Part shown: piece after piece, positions 27,227 to 36,636 of the stretch
Layout of the letters: each line of letters starts with the position of its first letter
How positions within the stretch are numbered: position 1 is the first letter of the stretch
From: Paracoccus aerius
GTDB taxonomy: Bacteria; Pseudomonadota; Alphaproteobacteria; Rhodobacterales; Rhodobacteraceae
NCBI RefSeq assembly: GCF_014656455.1
Contig: NZ_BNCL01000002.1
Span: 124,001-188,000, forward strand
Length of the DNA stretch: 64,000 nt
Reading direction: 5' to 3'
Program-made: the position numbers and the translations under genes
The notes under the pieces: generated by a model
The model's database searches: none
What the model saw: only the letters and a program-made list of their open reading frames with translations
What the model was told of the DNA's origin: nothing

Positions 27227-27934
27227 ATGACAGCCGCAGCCATGCAGGCCAAAGCGCCGCAGACGCCACGGCAAAGCGCCGATCAGGTGCGCGAAATCCT
27301 TATTGTCGATGACCATCCGCTGATGTGCGATGCACTTGCGCTGACGCTGAAGATCAGCTTCGGCCTCAAGAACGTCCGCACGGCCCGAAGCCTGGGCGCG
27401 GCCCTGGAAGGGATCAAGGCACAGGGCGCGCCCGACGCGGTGATCCTGGACCTGAACCTGCCCGACGCGCGCGGCGCCGAAGGCATCGTGACCCTGCGCC
27501 GGCAACTGCCCGACGTGCCGATCACGATGATTTCCGCCGACCTGGACAGCGCCATGATCTCGGCCGCGATGGCGGCGGGGGCGCAGGGCTATATCAGCAA
27601 GTCGCTGAGCCGCGAGGCCCTGGTGGACAGCCTGCGCCGCATGTGGGAGGGCGAGCATGTCACGCCCGAGGGCTATGCCCCCGACCAGGCCTGCGCCGAG
27701 GACGAGGCCAAGGCGGAACTGGCCCGCCGCTTCGCCACCCTGACCCCACAGCAGATGAAGATCCTGCGGCTGATCTGCCAGGGCAAGGCGAACAAGGAAA
27801 TCAGCTATGACCTGTCCATCGCCGAGGCGACGGTGAAGACCCATATCACCGCGATCATGTCCAAGATCAACGCGCGGCGGCGCACCCAGGCGGTGCTGCT
27901 TGCCAACACGGTCCGGCTGTTCGAGGCGGGCTGA
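27227..27934 (+). CDS. LuxR/NarL-type response regulator (FlhR/ErbR-like role)
   Basis: A 235-residue two-component regulator. The receiver domain (about 22-140) has acidic DD at 28-29, phospho-acceptor D75 (VILDLNLPD) and K at YISKSLS. The C-terminal helix-turn-helix (about 165-230) reads LTPQQMKILRLICQGKANKEI then EATVKTHITAIMSKINARRRTQAV. In Paracoccus, FlhR of this class turns on methanol and quinoprotein genes, so a similar role is inferred from the pqq context. ATG 27227 has GAGGAGGAG upstream. The stop overlaps the FIST gene start. Confidence 0.88.
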   Translation: MTAAAMQAKAPQTPRQSADQVREILIVDDHPLMCDALALTLKISFGLKNVRTARSLGAALEGIKAQGAPDAVILDLNLPDARGAEGIVTLRRQLPDVPITMISADLDSAMISAAMAAGAQGYISKSLSREALVDSLRRMWEGEHVTPEGYAPDQACAEDEAKAELARRFATLTPQQMKILRLICQGKANKEISYDLSIAEATVKTHITAIMSKINARRRTQAVLLANTVRLFEAG

Positions 27935-29097
27935 TGGATACCGGCCCGGTCGCGAAGGAGGGCGCCATCGGGCCGGTGGCCGTGCAGGCCGACCGCGGAG
28001 AGGCCGATCCCGGCCGGATCCTGCTGGACGGCCTGCGCGGAGCCGACCCGGGCCTTGTCCTGGTCTTCGGCGCGGACGGTTCCGAACTGGCCGCGCTTGA
28101 CGCAGCCCTCCGCGCGGGCCTGCCCGAGGGCTGCGTCATCGCCGGCTGTTCCTCGGCGGGCGAGATCGGGCCGCGGGGCTATGCCTCGGGCAGCATCGTG
28201 GCGATCGGCTTTCCGGCCGCGCATTTCCGGGCCTCGACCCTGGTGCTGCCGCGGCTGGACGCGCTTCCGGTGTCGGACTGGATGGCGGCGCTGCGCCGGT
28301 TGCAGGCGGGCTTTGGTCCCGATCCGCAGCGGTCGCTGTTCGGGCTGCTGCTGGTGGACGGGCTGGCGGGGCAGGAAGACGCGCTTGTGGCCACCATCGA
28401 TGCGGCCCTGCCCTCGGTCCCGACGCTGGGCGGATCGGCGGGCGACGGGCTGTCCTTCAAGCAGACCTGGCTTCTGGCCAACGGGCAGGTCGTCACCAAT
28501 GCCGCGATCTTCCTGCTGGTGGAAACCGACCTTTCGGTCAGCGAGGTGACCTTTGCCCATTTCAGCCCTACGGCGACCCGGGTCGTGGTGACCGCCGCGA
28601 TCCCCGAAAAGCGCCGCATCCTGGAACTGAACGCCGAACCCGCGGCCGAGGAATATGCCCGCCTGACCGGCATCGCCACCGACGCCCTGACGCCCAGCGA
28701 ATTCGCCCGCCACCCGCTGCTGCTGCGGATGGGCCGGCATCACCATGTCCGCGCCATCAGTGCCCAGACCGAGGATGGGGGCCTGTCGCTGATGTCGGCC
28801 ATCGACACCGGCACCGTCCTGACCCTTGGCCGGGCCGAGGACATGACGCAGGGCTTTGCCGAGGCCCTGGCCGCCCTGCCCCGACCGCCGCTGATGGTGC
28901 TGGGTTTCGACTGCATCCTGCGCCGCCTGGCCCTGGAACGCGAAGGGCTGCGCGACCAGATGTCGGAACTGTTGACCCGCTATCGCGTGGCCGGGTTCAA
29001 CACCTATGGCGAACAGCACAGCGGAATGCATGTGAACCAGACCTTCGTGGGCCTGGCCTTCATGCCCAATGCCGATGCGGCGCCCGATGCCGCGTGA
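27934..29097 (+). CDS. FIST-domain signal-transduction protein
   Basis: A 387-residue protein with the FIST N and C domains. Visible motifs are GCVIAGCSSAGEIGPRGYASGSI and TLGGSAGDGLSFKQTWLL, and the C-terminal LGFDCILRRLALE plus FNTYGEQHSGMHVNQTF. FIST domains are thought to bind small ligands such as amino acids and pass the signal to a kinase. It lacks a membrane segment and a signal peptide. It is coupled to the regulator before it (TGATG) and to the kinase after it (GTGA). Confidence 0.9.
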   Translation: MDTGPVAKEGAIGPVAVQADRGEADPGRILLDGLRGADPGLVLVFGADGSELAALDAALRAGLPEGCVIAGCSSAGEIGPRGYASGSIVAIGFPAAHFRASTLVLPRLDALPVSDWMAALRRLQAGFGPDPQRSLFGLLLVDGLAGQEDALVATIDAALPSVPTLGGSAGDGLSFKQTWLLANGQVVTNAAIFLLVETDLSVSEVTFAHFSPTATRVVVTAAIPEKRRILELNAEPAAEEYARLTGIATDALTPSEFARHPLLLRMGRHHHVRAISAQTEDGGLSLMSAIDTGTVLTLGRAEDMTQGFAEALAALPRPPLMVLGFDCILRRLALEREGLRDQMSELLTRYRVAGFNTYGEQHSGMHVNQTFVGLAFMPNADAAPDAA

Positions 29098-30425
29098 TCC
29101 CCATGCTGCGTGACGACGACGGTCCAGAACGGCGGGTCGAAAAGCTGGCCCGCATCAACCAGGTCCTGATCGACCGCATCGACAGGCTTGAGGAATCGCG
29201 CGGCTCGGCCTGGTCGATGTTCCAGGCCGCCGTGGCCCTGGAACAAGAGGTGATGGTCCGCACCCGCGACCTGGAACGCGCGCTGGCCGACCTGTCGCAG
29301 CGCAACCGCGAACTGGCCGTGGCCCGTGCCGGCGCCGAGGAAGCGAACCGGTCCAAGACCCGCTTCCTGCGCGCGGCCAGCCATGACCTGCTGCAACCGC
29401 TTTCGGCCGCGCGGCTGTTTTTGTCCGCGCTTGCCGACACGCAACTGGACGACCAGCAGCGCGAACTGACCGACCGGCTTTCGGGTGCCTTCGAATCGGT
29501 GGAACAACTGATGCACGCCGTTCTGGACATCTCGCGCCTGGACAGCCAACGGATCGAGTTCCACCGCCAGCCGGTCCCCTTGGGCGAATTGTTCCGCAGG
29601 CTGGCCATCGAATACGCGCCCCTGGCCGAGGCCAAAGGGCTGCGGTTGTCCTTTGTGCCGACCGATGCCGTGGTCGAAAGCGACCCGGTCTTTCTTCGCC
29701 GCATCGCTCAGAACCTCGTCTCGAACGCGATCAAGTACACCCATCGCGGCGGCGTGGTGGTGGGTGCGCGCAAGCGGGGCGGGATGTGCTGGCTATGCGT
29801 CTACGACACCGGCGTCGGCATCCCGGCGGTGGACCGCAATCGCATCTTCGATGAGTTCCAGCGGCTGTCCCACGACACCGCCACTCCTGGCATGGGGCTG
29901 GGCCTGTCGATCGTGCGCCGCGCCTGCGCCAAGCTGAACCACCCGATCCGCCTTGATTCCGAGGCCATGCGCGGCACCGTCTTCCGTGTGGGCCTGCCCG
30001 TCGTGGACCAGGAACAGGTCGGTGCGCCGCCCCGGCCCGAAAACTCGCTTCTGCCTTTGCGCGGACGCGTGGCCCTGGTGGTCGAGAATGACCAGGGGAT
30101 GCGCCGGGGATACGAAATGATCCTGCGCGACCGGCTAGGCATGGTGGCCCGCCTTGCCGGCGGCACGGCCGAGGCCTTGGCGACGATGGGCGACGATCCG
30201 CCCGACGTGATCCTGGCCGACTACCACCTGGAGAACGGCGATACTGGCGTTCACGCCATCGCGGCCCTGCGGCAAGGGGCGGGGCAGCCGATCCCCGCAG
30301 TGATGATCACCGCCCATCGCGATCCCCAGATCGCCCGCAGTTGCGCGGCCATGCAGGTGCATCTGATGGAAAAGCCCGTGCGCCCAACCGAGTTGGCCGA
30401 GATGCTGGGCGGGATTCTGGCATGA
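29094..30425 (+). CDS. Soluble hybrid histidine kinase with C-terminal receiver
   Basis: A 443-residue kinase. A coiled-coil N-terminus (about 15-85) precedes the H-box with H97 (RAASHDLLQPLSAARLF), then the HATPase domain (NLVSNAIKYT, YDTGVGIP, GMGLGLSIVRR). A receiver domain ends the protein, with phospho-acceptor D376 (VILADYHLENG) and K427. No membrane segment is present, so sensing is cytoplasmic, probably through the FIST protein. The start is GTG 29094 overlapping the FIST stop; ATG 29103 is a close alternative. Confidence 0.88.
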   Translation: MIPMLRDDDGPERRVEKLARINQVLIDRIDRLEESRGSAWSMFQAAVALEQEVMVRTRDLERALADLSQRNRELAVARAGAEEANRSKTRFLRAASHDLLQPLSAARLFLSALADTQLDDQQRELTDRLSGAFESVEQLMHAVLDISRLDSQRIEFHRQPVPLGELFRRLAIEYAPLAEAKGLRLSFVPTDAVVESDPVFLRRIAQNLVSNAIKYTHRGGVVVGARKRGGMCWLCVYDTGVGIPAVDRNRIFDEFQRLSHDTATPGMGLGLSIVRRACAKLNHPIRLDSEAMRGTVFRVGLPVVDQEQVGAPPRPENSLLPLRGRVALVVENDQGMRRGYEMILRDRLGMVARLAGGTAEALATMGDDPPDVILADYHLENGDTGVHAIAALRQGAGQPIPAVMITAHRDPQIARSCAAMQVHLMEKPVRPTELAEMLGGILA

Positions 30426-30442
30426 TCTGCGACCAAAGGCCG
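30425..30442. promoter_or_regulatory. Third, degenerate copy of the dyad upstream of the exported-protein pair
   Basis: ATCTGCGACCAA (30425-30436) is the exact reverse complement of 27129-27140, and CGACC-AAA-GGCCG is a one-mismatch dyad. It begins at the last base of the kinase stop codon and lies 69 bases before the next gene. It is the third member of the motif set at 22438 and 27124. Confidence 0.35.
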
Positions 30443-30510
30443 ATGCACCGGGGGGCGGGCTTGTCCTTGGCCGCGGGCGGCGCAACTCTGACCCCTGGAG
30501 TGGGAGGAAC

Positions 30511-31131
30511 ATGATGAGAAAAGCCATTGCCGCGGCTTTGTGGCTGGGCCTGTCGATTTTGGGCGCGGGCCATGCCCATGCCGGCGAGGCGGGGGACGCG
30601 GTCTTCGCCGAACGCGGCCCCTGGTCGCTGGACGGAAAGGAACTTCGCTGGACGGTCCATGTCGAGGGACCGGAACAGCCCGGCTTCCTGCCCATCGACA
30701 ACGGCAGCGTCACCTTGGCGGAAACGATCGATCCGTCAGACCAGCAGCCGGTTCTTCAACTGACCCAGAAGACCGACCGACGCACCCGGCAGATCGGGCC
30801 GTTCCCCATCTCGGGCGGGGATCCGGTGCTGACCTTCTTCCTGGAACAGACGGCCCGCGACATGGCCGGCCTGACCGGAGGAAGCCCCTTCTATATCCGC
30901 AACCGCATCAAGGACGCCTTGTTCCGCGGCGGCCAGATCACCCAGCAGGGCCAGCAGTCGGTCGCCAGCTTCACGCCCTTTGCCGACGACCCGAACGGCG
31001 CGCGGATGGGCGGGTTCCAGACGCTGACGCTGACCTTCGTGCTGGGCGATCCCAAGCAGCCCATCCGCGAATTCCGGGCGGAAACCCAAGGGGCGGAACC
31101 CGGCTATCTGAACAGGATGACGCTGCAATGA
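30511..31131 (+). CDS. Exported protein of unknown function in the quinoprotein region
   Basis: A 206-residue protein with a clear signal peptide cut near HAHA|GEAG (residue 24). The mature part is mainly beta by appearance, with no Cys and no motif I recognise. The ribosome-binding site is GGGAGGAAC before ATG 30511. It overlaps the next small gene (ATGA). Position between the kinase operon and ubiB, and the shared dyad upstream, suggest a periplasmic role in PQQ-linked alcohol oxidation, but that is inference. Confidence 0.8.
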   Translation: MMRKAIAAALWLGLSILGAGHAHAGEAGDAVFAERGPWSLDGKELRWTVHVEGPEQPGFLPIDNGSVTLAETIDPSDQQPVLQLTQKTDRRTRQIGPFPISGGDPVLTFFLEQTARDMAGLTGGSPFYIRNRIKDALFRGGQITQQGQQSVASFTPFADDPNGARMGGFQTLTLTFVLGDPKQPIREFRAETQGAEPGYLNRMTLQ

Positions 31132-31469
31132 GGGGGGTCTTGATCGGCGTAGCGGCGGCCCTGGTTGCGGGGGCGCCGGTCCATGCGCAGGCGGTCAACG
31201 ATTATCCGACCAATGCGCGGGCCGAATATGTCTTTGCCTGCATGGCCAGCAACGGCCAGACCCGGGACATGCTGGACCGCTGTTCCTGCTCGATCGACCA
31301 GATCGCCGAAGTCCTGCCGTTCGAGCAATATGTCGAGGCAGAGACCGTTCTGCGGATGCAGCAGATGAACGGCGAACGGGCCGGCATGTTCAAGAGCATG
31401 GCCCAGATGACCGAGATCGTGGCCCAGTTGAAACGCGCCGAGGCCGAAGCCGAGATCCTGTGCTTCTGA
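31128..31469 (+). CDS. Small exported Cys-containing protein of unknown function
   Basis: A 113-residue protein with a signal peptide ending near VHAQ (residue 21). Four cysteines remain in the mature part (C38, C52, C54, C112), with a CSC motif at 52-54. The rest is predicted helical. Such a layout suits disulfides or metal or haem-less electron-carrier roles, none of which is established. ATG overlaps the preceding stop (ATGA), so the two are one unit. Confidence 0.8.
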   Translation: MRGVLIGVAAALVAGAPVHAQAVNDYPTNARAEYVFACMASNGQTRDMLDRCSCSIDQIAEVLPFEQYVEAETVLRMQQMNGERAGMFKSMAQMTEIVAQLKRAEAEAEILCF

Positions 31470-31562
31470 CGCCGGCAAAGGGGGGCAGGCGCGAGCGGGG
31501 CGCGTGACGCCCTGCCCCATCCGGCCAATCGGCCCATCTTGGCGGGCGGACGCCGGGCCGGG

Positions 31563-31581
31563 CGCCTTGGACGACAAGGCG
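31563..31581. terminator. Hairpin after ubiB in the convergent gap
   Basis: Arms CGCCTTG (31563-31569) and CAAGGCG (31575-31581), 5-base loop, ending immediately next to the ubiB stop. There is no T-run. The position between convergent genes supports a transcription-ending role. Confidence 0.45.
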
Positions 31582-33120
31582 TCAGACCAGCGACATCCCA
31601 AGCGCGGCCCCGGCGCCAAGCGCCAGCACGACCGTCAGCCAGCCCGGCGCGCCGCGCCTGATAAAGACCGGCTGGGCCGGCCGCGCATCTTCGGGATGGG
31701 CGCGTTCCCACAGCGCCTGTTCCACGATGCGCGGCAGCAGCGGGCCATAGCGTCCCACGGTCTGGGCCACGCGGGCCATGTCGCCAGCCAGCGCCTTGGG
31801 CCCGATATTCGACCGGATGTAGTCTGACACAACGGGCTTTGCCGCGTCCCAGATGTTCAGGTTCGGATCGACCGACCGGGCCACGCCCTCGACCACGACC
31901 ATGGTGCGCTGCAGCAGGATCAGCTGGGTCTGGGTCTGCATCCCGAAGCGTTCGGTCACCTCGAACAGATAGGCCAGCAGGTTCGCCATCGAGATCTGGC
32001 TGGCATTGACCCCGAAGATCGGCTCGCCCACGGCGCGCAGGGCGCGGGCGAACTGCGCCTCGTCGCGGTCGCGGGGGACATAGCCTGCCTCGAAATGGAC
32101 GCGGGCGACGCGGCGGTAGTCCCGCTGGATGAAGCCATAGAGGATCTCGGCATAGATGCGGCGGGTATATTCGTCGATCTCGCCCATGATGCCGAAGTCA
32201 TAGGCCAGCACGTCGCCATTCGCCCCGACCTTCAGGTTGCCGTGATGCATGTCGGCATGGAAGAAGCCGTCGCGCAGGGCGTGCTGCAGGAAAAGCTGGA
32301 TCACCCGGGCGGCGATGCGGCCGGTGTCGTGCCCCGCCGCCACCAAGGCGGCCCGGTCGCCCATCGGCAGCCCTTCCACCCAGTCCGAGGTCAGCACCCG
32401 GCGCGAGGACAGGTGCCACAATGGCTGCGGAATGGAAAAGCCTGCATCGCCCTTGGTGTTTTCCGCGAACTCGGACGCGTTGGCGGCTTCCAGCCGCATG
32501 TCCTGTTCGGCGGTGACAGTCGCCTCGAAGTGGTGCACCACCTCGCGCGGGCGAAGGCGGCGGCTGCCCGGCGACAGCATCTCGATGATCCCGGCGGCAA
32601 AGTGGAAGGCGTCGATATCGCGGCGGAAGGCCGCGCCGATGCCGGGGCGCAGCACCTTGACGGCGACCTCGCGCCCGGTGGCGCGGACCCGTGCACGGTG
32701 GACCTGGGCGATGGACGCCGCCGCCACGGGTTCCGAGAATTCGGAAAACAGAAGATCCACCGGCTGGCGCAGGTCGGCCTGGATGATCTCCTTGGCCGTC
32801 TCGGCCGGGAAGGCTGGCAAGCGGTCCTGCAGCATCCGCAACTGGTTGGCCATCCCGATGCCCACGACATCGGCCCGGGTCGACAGGATCTGTCCGAACT
32901 TGATGTAGGCCGGTCCAAGCGCGGTGATTGCGCGGGTGATCGGCGGCAGGTTCGGGTCGCCCTTGTAGCCCAGCCAGCGGAAGGGCCAGCCCAGCACGCG
33001 GGCGGCGATGCGCAGGCGCGGCGGCGCCTCGACCGCGTCCAGCACCGCGCTCATGGCGCCCGTGCGCTCGAACGTGGCGCCCGTGCGGATCAGGCGCAAA
33101 AGATTGTGCGGACCCCGCAT
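31582..33120 (-). CDS. ubiB: Ubiquinone biosynthesis protein kinase-like UbiB
   Basis: A 512-residue ABC1/UbiB atypical kinase-like protein required for ubiquinone synthesis. The N-terminal KxGQ motif ([13 protein letters not shown]), the Ala-rich loop ([13 protein letters not shown]), [12 protein letters not shown], and [11 protein letters not shown] with [10 protein letters not shown] are all present. The C-terminus has a hydrophobic tail (about 490-512) for membrane attachment. It overlaps the ubiE stop by one base, forming a ubiE-ubiB operon. Confidence 0.95.
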   Translation of the reverse strand: MRGPHNLLRLIRTGATFERTGAMSAVLDAVEAPPRLRIAARVLGWPFRWLGYKGDPNLPPITRAITALGPAYIKFGQILSTRADVVGIGMANQLRMLQDRLPAFPAETAKEIIQADLRQPVDLLFSEFSEPVAAASIAQVHRARVRATGREVAVKVLRPGIGAAFRRDIDAFHFAAGIIEMLSPGSRRLRPREVVHHFEATVTAEQDMRLEAANASEFAENTKGDAGFSIPQPLWHLSSRRVLTSDWVEGLPMGDRAALVAAGHDTGRIAARVIQLFLQHALRDGFFHADMHHGNLKVGANGDVLAYDFGIMGEIDEYTRRIYAEILYGFIQRDYRRVARVHFEAGYVPRDRDEAQFARALRAVGEPIFGVNASQISMANLLAYLFEVTERFGMQTQTQLILLQRTMVVVEGVARSVDPNLNIWDAAKPVVSDYIRSNIGPKALAGDMARVAQTVGRYGPLLPRIVEQALWERAHPEDARPAQPVFIRRGAPGWLTVVLALGAGAALGMSLV

Positions 33121-33866
33121 TACAGCTTCCAGCCGGAATGCAGCGCCGCAATGCCCATCGACAGGTTGCGATACTGCACGCGCCCGAAGCCCGCCGCCCG
33201 GATCATGTCGGCGAAGGTGTCCTGGTCGGGGAACTTGCGGATCGATTCGACCAGGTATTGATAACTGTCGCGATCACCCGTCACCGCCTGGCCCATCGCC
33301 GGGATGACATTGAAGGAATAACGGTCGTAGGCCCATTGCATCGCGGGCACCGGGATCTGGCTGAACTCCAGCACCATCAGCCGCCCGCCGGGTTTCAGGA
33401 CCCGGTAAGCCTCGGCCAGGGCGTCGGGGATGCGGGTGACGTTGCGGATGCCGAAGCTGATCGTGTAGCGGTCGAAGCTGGCATCGGCAAAGGGCAGCGC
33501 CATCGCATCGCCCGTGACCCAGGCCAGCCGGTCGCCCTTTTCCACCGCGTCGGCGCGCTTTCGCCCTTCGACCAGCATGGATTCGGTCATGTCGCAGACG
33601 GTGACGCGCCCACCCGGCGCGCGATCCAGGAAGCGGAAGGCCACGTCGCCCGTGCCGCCCGCCACGTCCAGCAGGTGCTGGCCGTCGCGCGGGGCCAGCC
33701 AGTCCATCATGGCGTTCTTCCAGACGCGGTGGATGCCCGCGCTCATCAGGTCGTTCATCAAGTCGTAGCGCGACGCGACGCTGGAAAAGACGCCGTGGAC
33801 CATGCTGGCCTTGGCATCTTCGTCCACGGTCCGGAAACCGAAATGGGTCTGCTTCTTGTCGCTCAT
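33120..33866 (-). CDS. ubiE: Ubiquinone/menaquinone methyltransferase UbiE
   Basis: A 248-residue SAM-dependent C-methyltransferase. Motif I is [13 protein letters not shown], with later [17 protein letters not shown] and [15 protein letters not shown]. The N-terminal THFGFRTV and [20 protein letters not shown] are typical. I chose ATG 33866 to match the family length; an in-frame ATG at 33890 would add 8 residues. It diverges from mutM across 75 bases. Confidence 0.94.
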   Translation of the reverse strand: MSDKKQTHFGFRTVDEDAKASMVHGVFSSVASRYDLMNDLMSAGIHRVWKNAMMDWLAPRDGQHLLDVAGGTGDVAFRFLDRAPGGRVTVCDMTESMLVEGRKRADAVEKGDRLAWVTGDAMALPFADASFDRYTISFGIRNVTRIPDALAEAYRVLKPGGRLMVLEFSQIPVPAMQWAYDRYSFNVIPAMGQAVTGDRDSYQYLVESIRKFPDQDTFADMIRAAGFGRVQYRNLSMGIAALHSGWKL

Positions 33867-33941
33867 CCGCTTGCCGATCCGCTGTTTCATCGCCAGATAA
33901 GCCCGGCCCGCGCGGCGCACAATGGATCGAAAGGGACCAGA

Positions 33942-34787
33942 TTGCCAGAACTGCCCGAAGTCGAAACCGTCCGCCGCGGCCTGTTGCCGCACCTGGAAGG
34001 ACAACGCATTGCGCGCGCCGAGGTTCGCCGCCCCGACCTGCGATGGCCGATGCCGGTGGATCTTGTGCAGGTCCTGACGGGCGCCACGGTCACCGCCCTG
34101 CGGCGCCGGTCGAAGTACCTGCTGGCCGACTTGGACCGGGGCGGCACGCTGCTGATGCATCTGGGCATGTCCGGGCGGATGCTGGTCCAGGGGGGGTCAT
34201 TGGGCGATTTCCACCGCGACCCGGCGATCCTGCCGCGTCACGATCATGTGGTGCTGGTGACGGACGGGGGCAGCACGATCACCTTCAACGATGCGCGCCG
34301 TTTCGGCATGGTGGATCTGATCCGCGAGGGGTCGGCCCATCCGCTGCTGGACCACCTGGGGCCGGAACCCTTCGACGAGGCCTTCACGCCCGCCTATCTG
34401 GCTGGTGCCTTCGCGGGCCGCAGGGTGCCGGTCAAGCAGGCGCTGCTGGACCAGCGGATCGTCGCGGGCCTGGGCAACATCTATGTCTCCGAGGCGCTGC
34501 ACCGCGCGGGCATCGACCCGCGTCGGGCGGCGGGGCGCATCGGGGCCGCGCGGATCGCCGCGCTTGTGGGCCATATCCGCGACGTGCTGACGGACGCCAT
34601 CGCAGCGGGAGGGTCGTCCCTGCGCGACCACCGGCAGGCCAGCGGCGAACTGGGCTATTTCCAGCACAGCTTCCGCGTCTATGACCGCGAAGGCGCGCCC
34701 TGCCCCACCCCGGGCTGCGCGGGCACGATCCGGCGGATCGTGCAGGGCGGGCGATCCAGCTTCTTCTGCCCCGGCTGCCAGCGGTAG
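33942..34787 (+). CDS. mutM: Formamidopyrimidine-DNA glycosylase (8-oxoguanine repair)
   Basis: A 281-residue bifunctional glycosylase/lyase that removes 8-oxoguanine and formamidopyrimidines. The N-terminus must be Met-Pro-Glu-Leu-Pro-Glu, with Pro2 and Glu3 catalytic. The only place giving this is TTG 33942 (then [13 protein letters not shown]), so the start codon is TTG, with AAAGGGA 6 bases upstream. A C-terminal zinc finger is seen as [12 protein letters not shown] and FFCPGCQ. The middle has [17 protein letters not shown], which is also conserved. Confidence 0.94.
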   Translation: MPELPEVETVRRGLLPHLEGQRIARAEVRRPDLRWPMPVDLVQVLTGATVTALRRRSKYLLADLDRGGTLLMHLGMSGRMLVQGGSLGDFHRDPAILPRHDHVVLVTDGGSTITFNDARRFGMVDLIREGSAHPLLDHLGPEPFDEAFTPAYLAGAFAGRRVPVKQALLDQRIVAGLGNIYVSEALHRAGIDPRRAAGRIGAARIAALVGHIRDVLTDAIAAGGSSLRDHRQASGELGYFQHSFRVYDREGAPCPTPGCAGTIRRIVQGGRSSFFCPGCQR

Positions 34788-34855
34788 CGCGCTTGGCTTT
34801 CCCGCCGCAGGTTTGATAGGGTCCGGCAAAACGCTTTTGCAACGGGACGCTGCCC

Positions 34856-35632
34856 ATGGCCTATGAAACCATCATCGTCGAGATCGAGGACAGCGTCGCC
34901 CTGATCCGGCTGAACCGCCCCGAGGCGCTGAACGCGCTGAACACCGCCCTGATCACCGAACTGGGCCAGGCCCTGGCGGACGCCGACCGCAACGACAAGA
35001 TCCGCTGCGTCGTGCTGACCGGCAGCGAAAAGGCCTTCGCCGCCGGCGCCGACATCAAGGAAATGGCGACCAAGACCTTTGTCGACGCCTATGACGAGGA
35101 TCTGTTCGGCGCCCGGATCGACGCCATCACCCGCATCCGCAAGCCGATCATCGCCGCCGTCAGCGGCTATGCCCTGGGCGGCGGCTGCGAGCTGGCGATG
35201 ATCTGCGACTTCATCATCGCATCCGACACCGCCAAGTTCGGCCAGCCGGAAATCAACCTGGGCGTCATCGCGGGGATCGGCGGCACGCAGCGCCTGACCC
35301 GCTTCGTGGGCAAGTCCAAGGCCATGGACATGCACCTGACCGGCCGCTTCATGGACGCCGCCGAGGCCGAGCGGTCGGGCCTGGTCAGCCGCGTGGTCCC
35401 CGCCGCCAAGCTGATCCCCGAGGCCATGGCGGCCGCCCGCAAGATCGCCGAGAAATCCCAGATCTCGGTCAAGGCGGCAAAGGAATCCGTCAACCGCGCC
35501 TATGAGACCAGCATGACCGAAGGTATCCTGTTTGAGCGGCGCAACTTCCAGGCGCTGTTCTCGACCGAGGATCAGAAGGAAGGCATGGCCGCATTCCTGG
35601 AAAAGCGCGAAGCCCAGTTCCGGGACCGCTGA
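34856..35632 (+). CDS. Enoyl-CoA hydratase
   Basis: A 258-residue crotonase-family hydratase for beta-oxidation of fatty acyl-CoA. The oxyanion-hole residues are in [10 protein letters not shown] and [11 protein letters not shown]. Catalytic Glu residues lie in GGCELA and [13 protein letters not shown], so it should be an active hydratase. The N-terminal [22 protein letters not shown] is typical. It stands alone between mutM and rpsT. Confidence 0.92.
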   Translation: MAYETIIVEIEDSVALIRLNRPEALNALNTALITELGQALADADRNDKIRCVVLTGSEKAFAAGADIKEMATKTFVDAYDEDLFGARIDAITRIRKPIIAAVSGYALGGGCELAMICDFIIASDTAKFGQPEINLGVIAGIGGTQRLTRFVGKSKAMDMHLTGRFMDAAEAERSGLVSRVVPAAKLIPEAMAAARKIAEKSQISVKAAKESVNRAYETSMTEGILFERRNFQALFSTEDQKEGMAAFLEKREAQFRDR

Positions 35633-35802
35633 TTCAAGCCGTTCTTTTCGGTCTTTCCTTTTCGGGTGCCATGCCCTATACGCCCCGGCTTACATGCGCG
35701 TGGGCCCGCTTAGGCAAGAATCATGACCGTCTTTTCCGGAAGGCGGGGTCTTGGGTCTTTTGCGCGATCGAAACGCTGAAAGACCGATAGGATCAAGAAC
35801 CC

Positions 35803-36072
35803 ATGGCCAATACGCCCCAGTCCAAGAAACGCGCCCGCCAGATCGAGCGCCGCACCGACGTGAACAAGGCCCGCCGCTCGCGCATCCGGACCTTCCTGCG
35901 CAAGGTGGAAGAAGCCATCGCCTCGGGCAATGCCGATGAAGCCAAGGCGGCGCTTCAGGCGGCCCAGCCCGAACTCATGCGCGGCGTGACCAAGGGCGTG
36001 GTCCACAAGAATACTGCATCGCGGAAAATCTCGCGCCTCGCGTCGCGCGTGAAGGCCCTTTCCGCGGTCTGA
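35803..36072 (+). CDS. rpsT: 30S ribosomal protein S20
   Basis: An 89-residue, Lys/Arg-rich 16S-binding protein. It begins [17 protein letters not shown] and contains [19 protein letters not shown] and the C-terminal [20 protein letters not shown]. Its place upstream of dnaA is usual in Rhodobacterales. A strong intrinsic terminator follows at 36139. The 170 bases before it hold no gene I can support. Confidence 0.96.
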   Translation: MANTPQSKKRARQIERRTDVNKARRSRIRTFLRKVEEAIASGNADEAKAALQAAQPELMRGVTKGVVHKNTASRKISRLASRVKALSAV

Positions 36073-36138
36073 TTCCAGGGCCGGATCCGGCCCGGATCTT
36101 GCTGGAATCGCGGGTCCTGCGGGGTCCCAAATGATGCT

Positions 36139-36170
36139 CGGGCGGGGATGAAAATCCGCGCCCGTTTTTT
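36139..36170 (+). terminator. Intrinsic terminator after rpsT
   Basis: Stem CGGGCGGGGAT (36139-36149) against ATCCGCGCCCG (36054-equivalent arm at 36154-36164), with one G-G mismatch, a GAAA tetraloop, then TTTTTT (36165-36170). A textbook rho-independent terminator. Confidence 0.88.
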
Positions 36171-36636
36171 GTTTCTGCATCTGCAAATGTTGCAAAAATG
36201 CCTACATATCAAGGCGTTCAGGATTCTTTCCTTATGAGTCAAAGGCCTTGCCAGATTCGTTTGGGCAAAGCTTCTGTCAAGCAGATAGTTCGGTTGCAGC
36301 AGCCGCCGCGCCATTGCTAACGTCATGGGGCGATTCACGTCGCAGCGTTGGGGGACGGGCCGGTTGCCCGCGAATCCGAAAGGGCTCGCAGAACCGGTCG
36401 GGCCAGAAGGCAACAGGCGCCTTTTTCATGGCCCTCGGGTTTCTTGCAGACGGCTGCCACCGGCTGCGCGGATGCCCGTGTCTTGGATGGGATCTTGGGC
36501 GAAAGCCCCGTCAGGCGGCCCGCTGGGGCCGCAGGGTGGGGTGTTGCCGCAGTTCCGCCGTTCCGATGCGCGTCGCGGATCCTGTTTCGCCGGAAGGTCC
36601 GGCGAAGGCTGGGGACAGGATAGATAGGGCAAGACC
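36171..36636 (+). promoter_or_regulatory. dnaA upstream region with candidate promoter and leader hairpin
   Basis: There is no gene in this 466-base stretch. A sigma-70-like promoter is possible: -35 TTGCAG (36294-36299), 17-base spacer, -10 CTAACG (36317-36322). A perfect 9-bp hairpin TTCGCCGGA-AGG-TCCGGCGAA (36586-36606) lies in the leader, 30 bases before the dnaA start, and may affect translation. The most AT-rich part is 36165-36240. I found no TTATCCACA-type DnaA boxes, so I do not call an origin here. Confidence 0.4.

Noticed and set aside
36073..36636. A replication origin upstream of dnaA
   Set aside because: I found no cluster of TTATCCACA-like DnaA boxes. The AT-rich patch near 36165-36240 is short. 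An origin here cannot be supported from the sequence alone.
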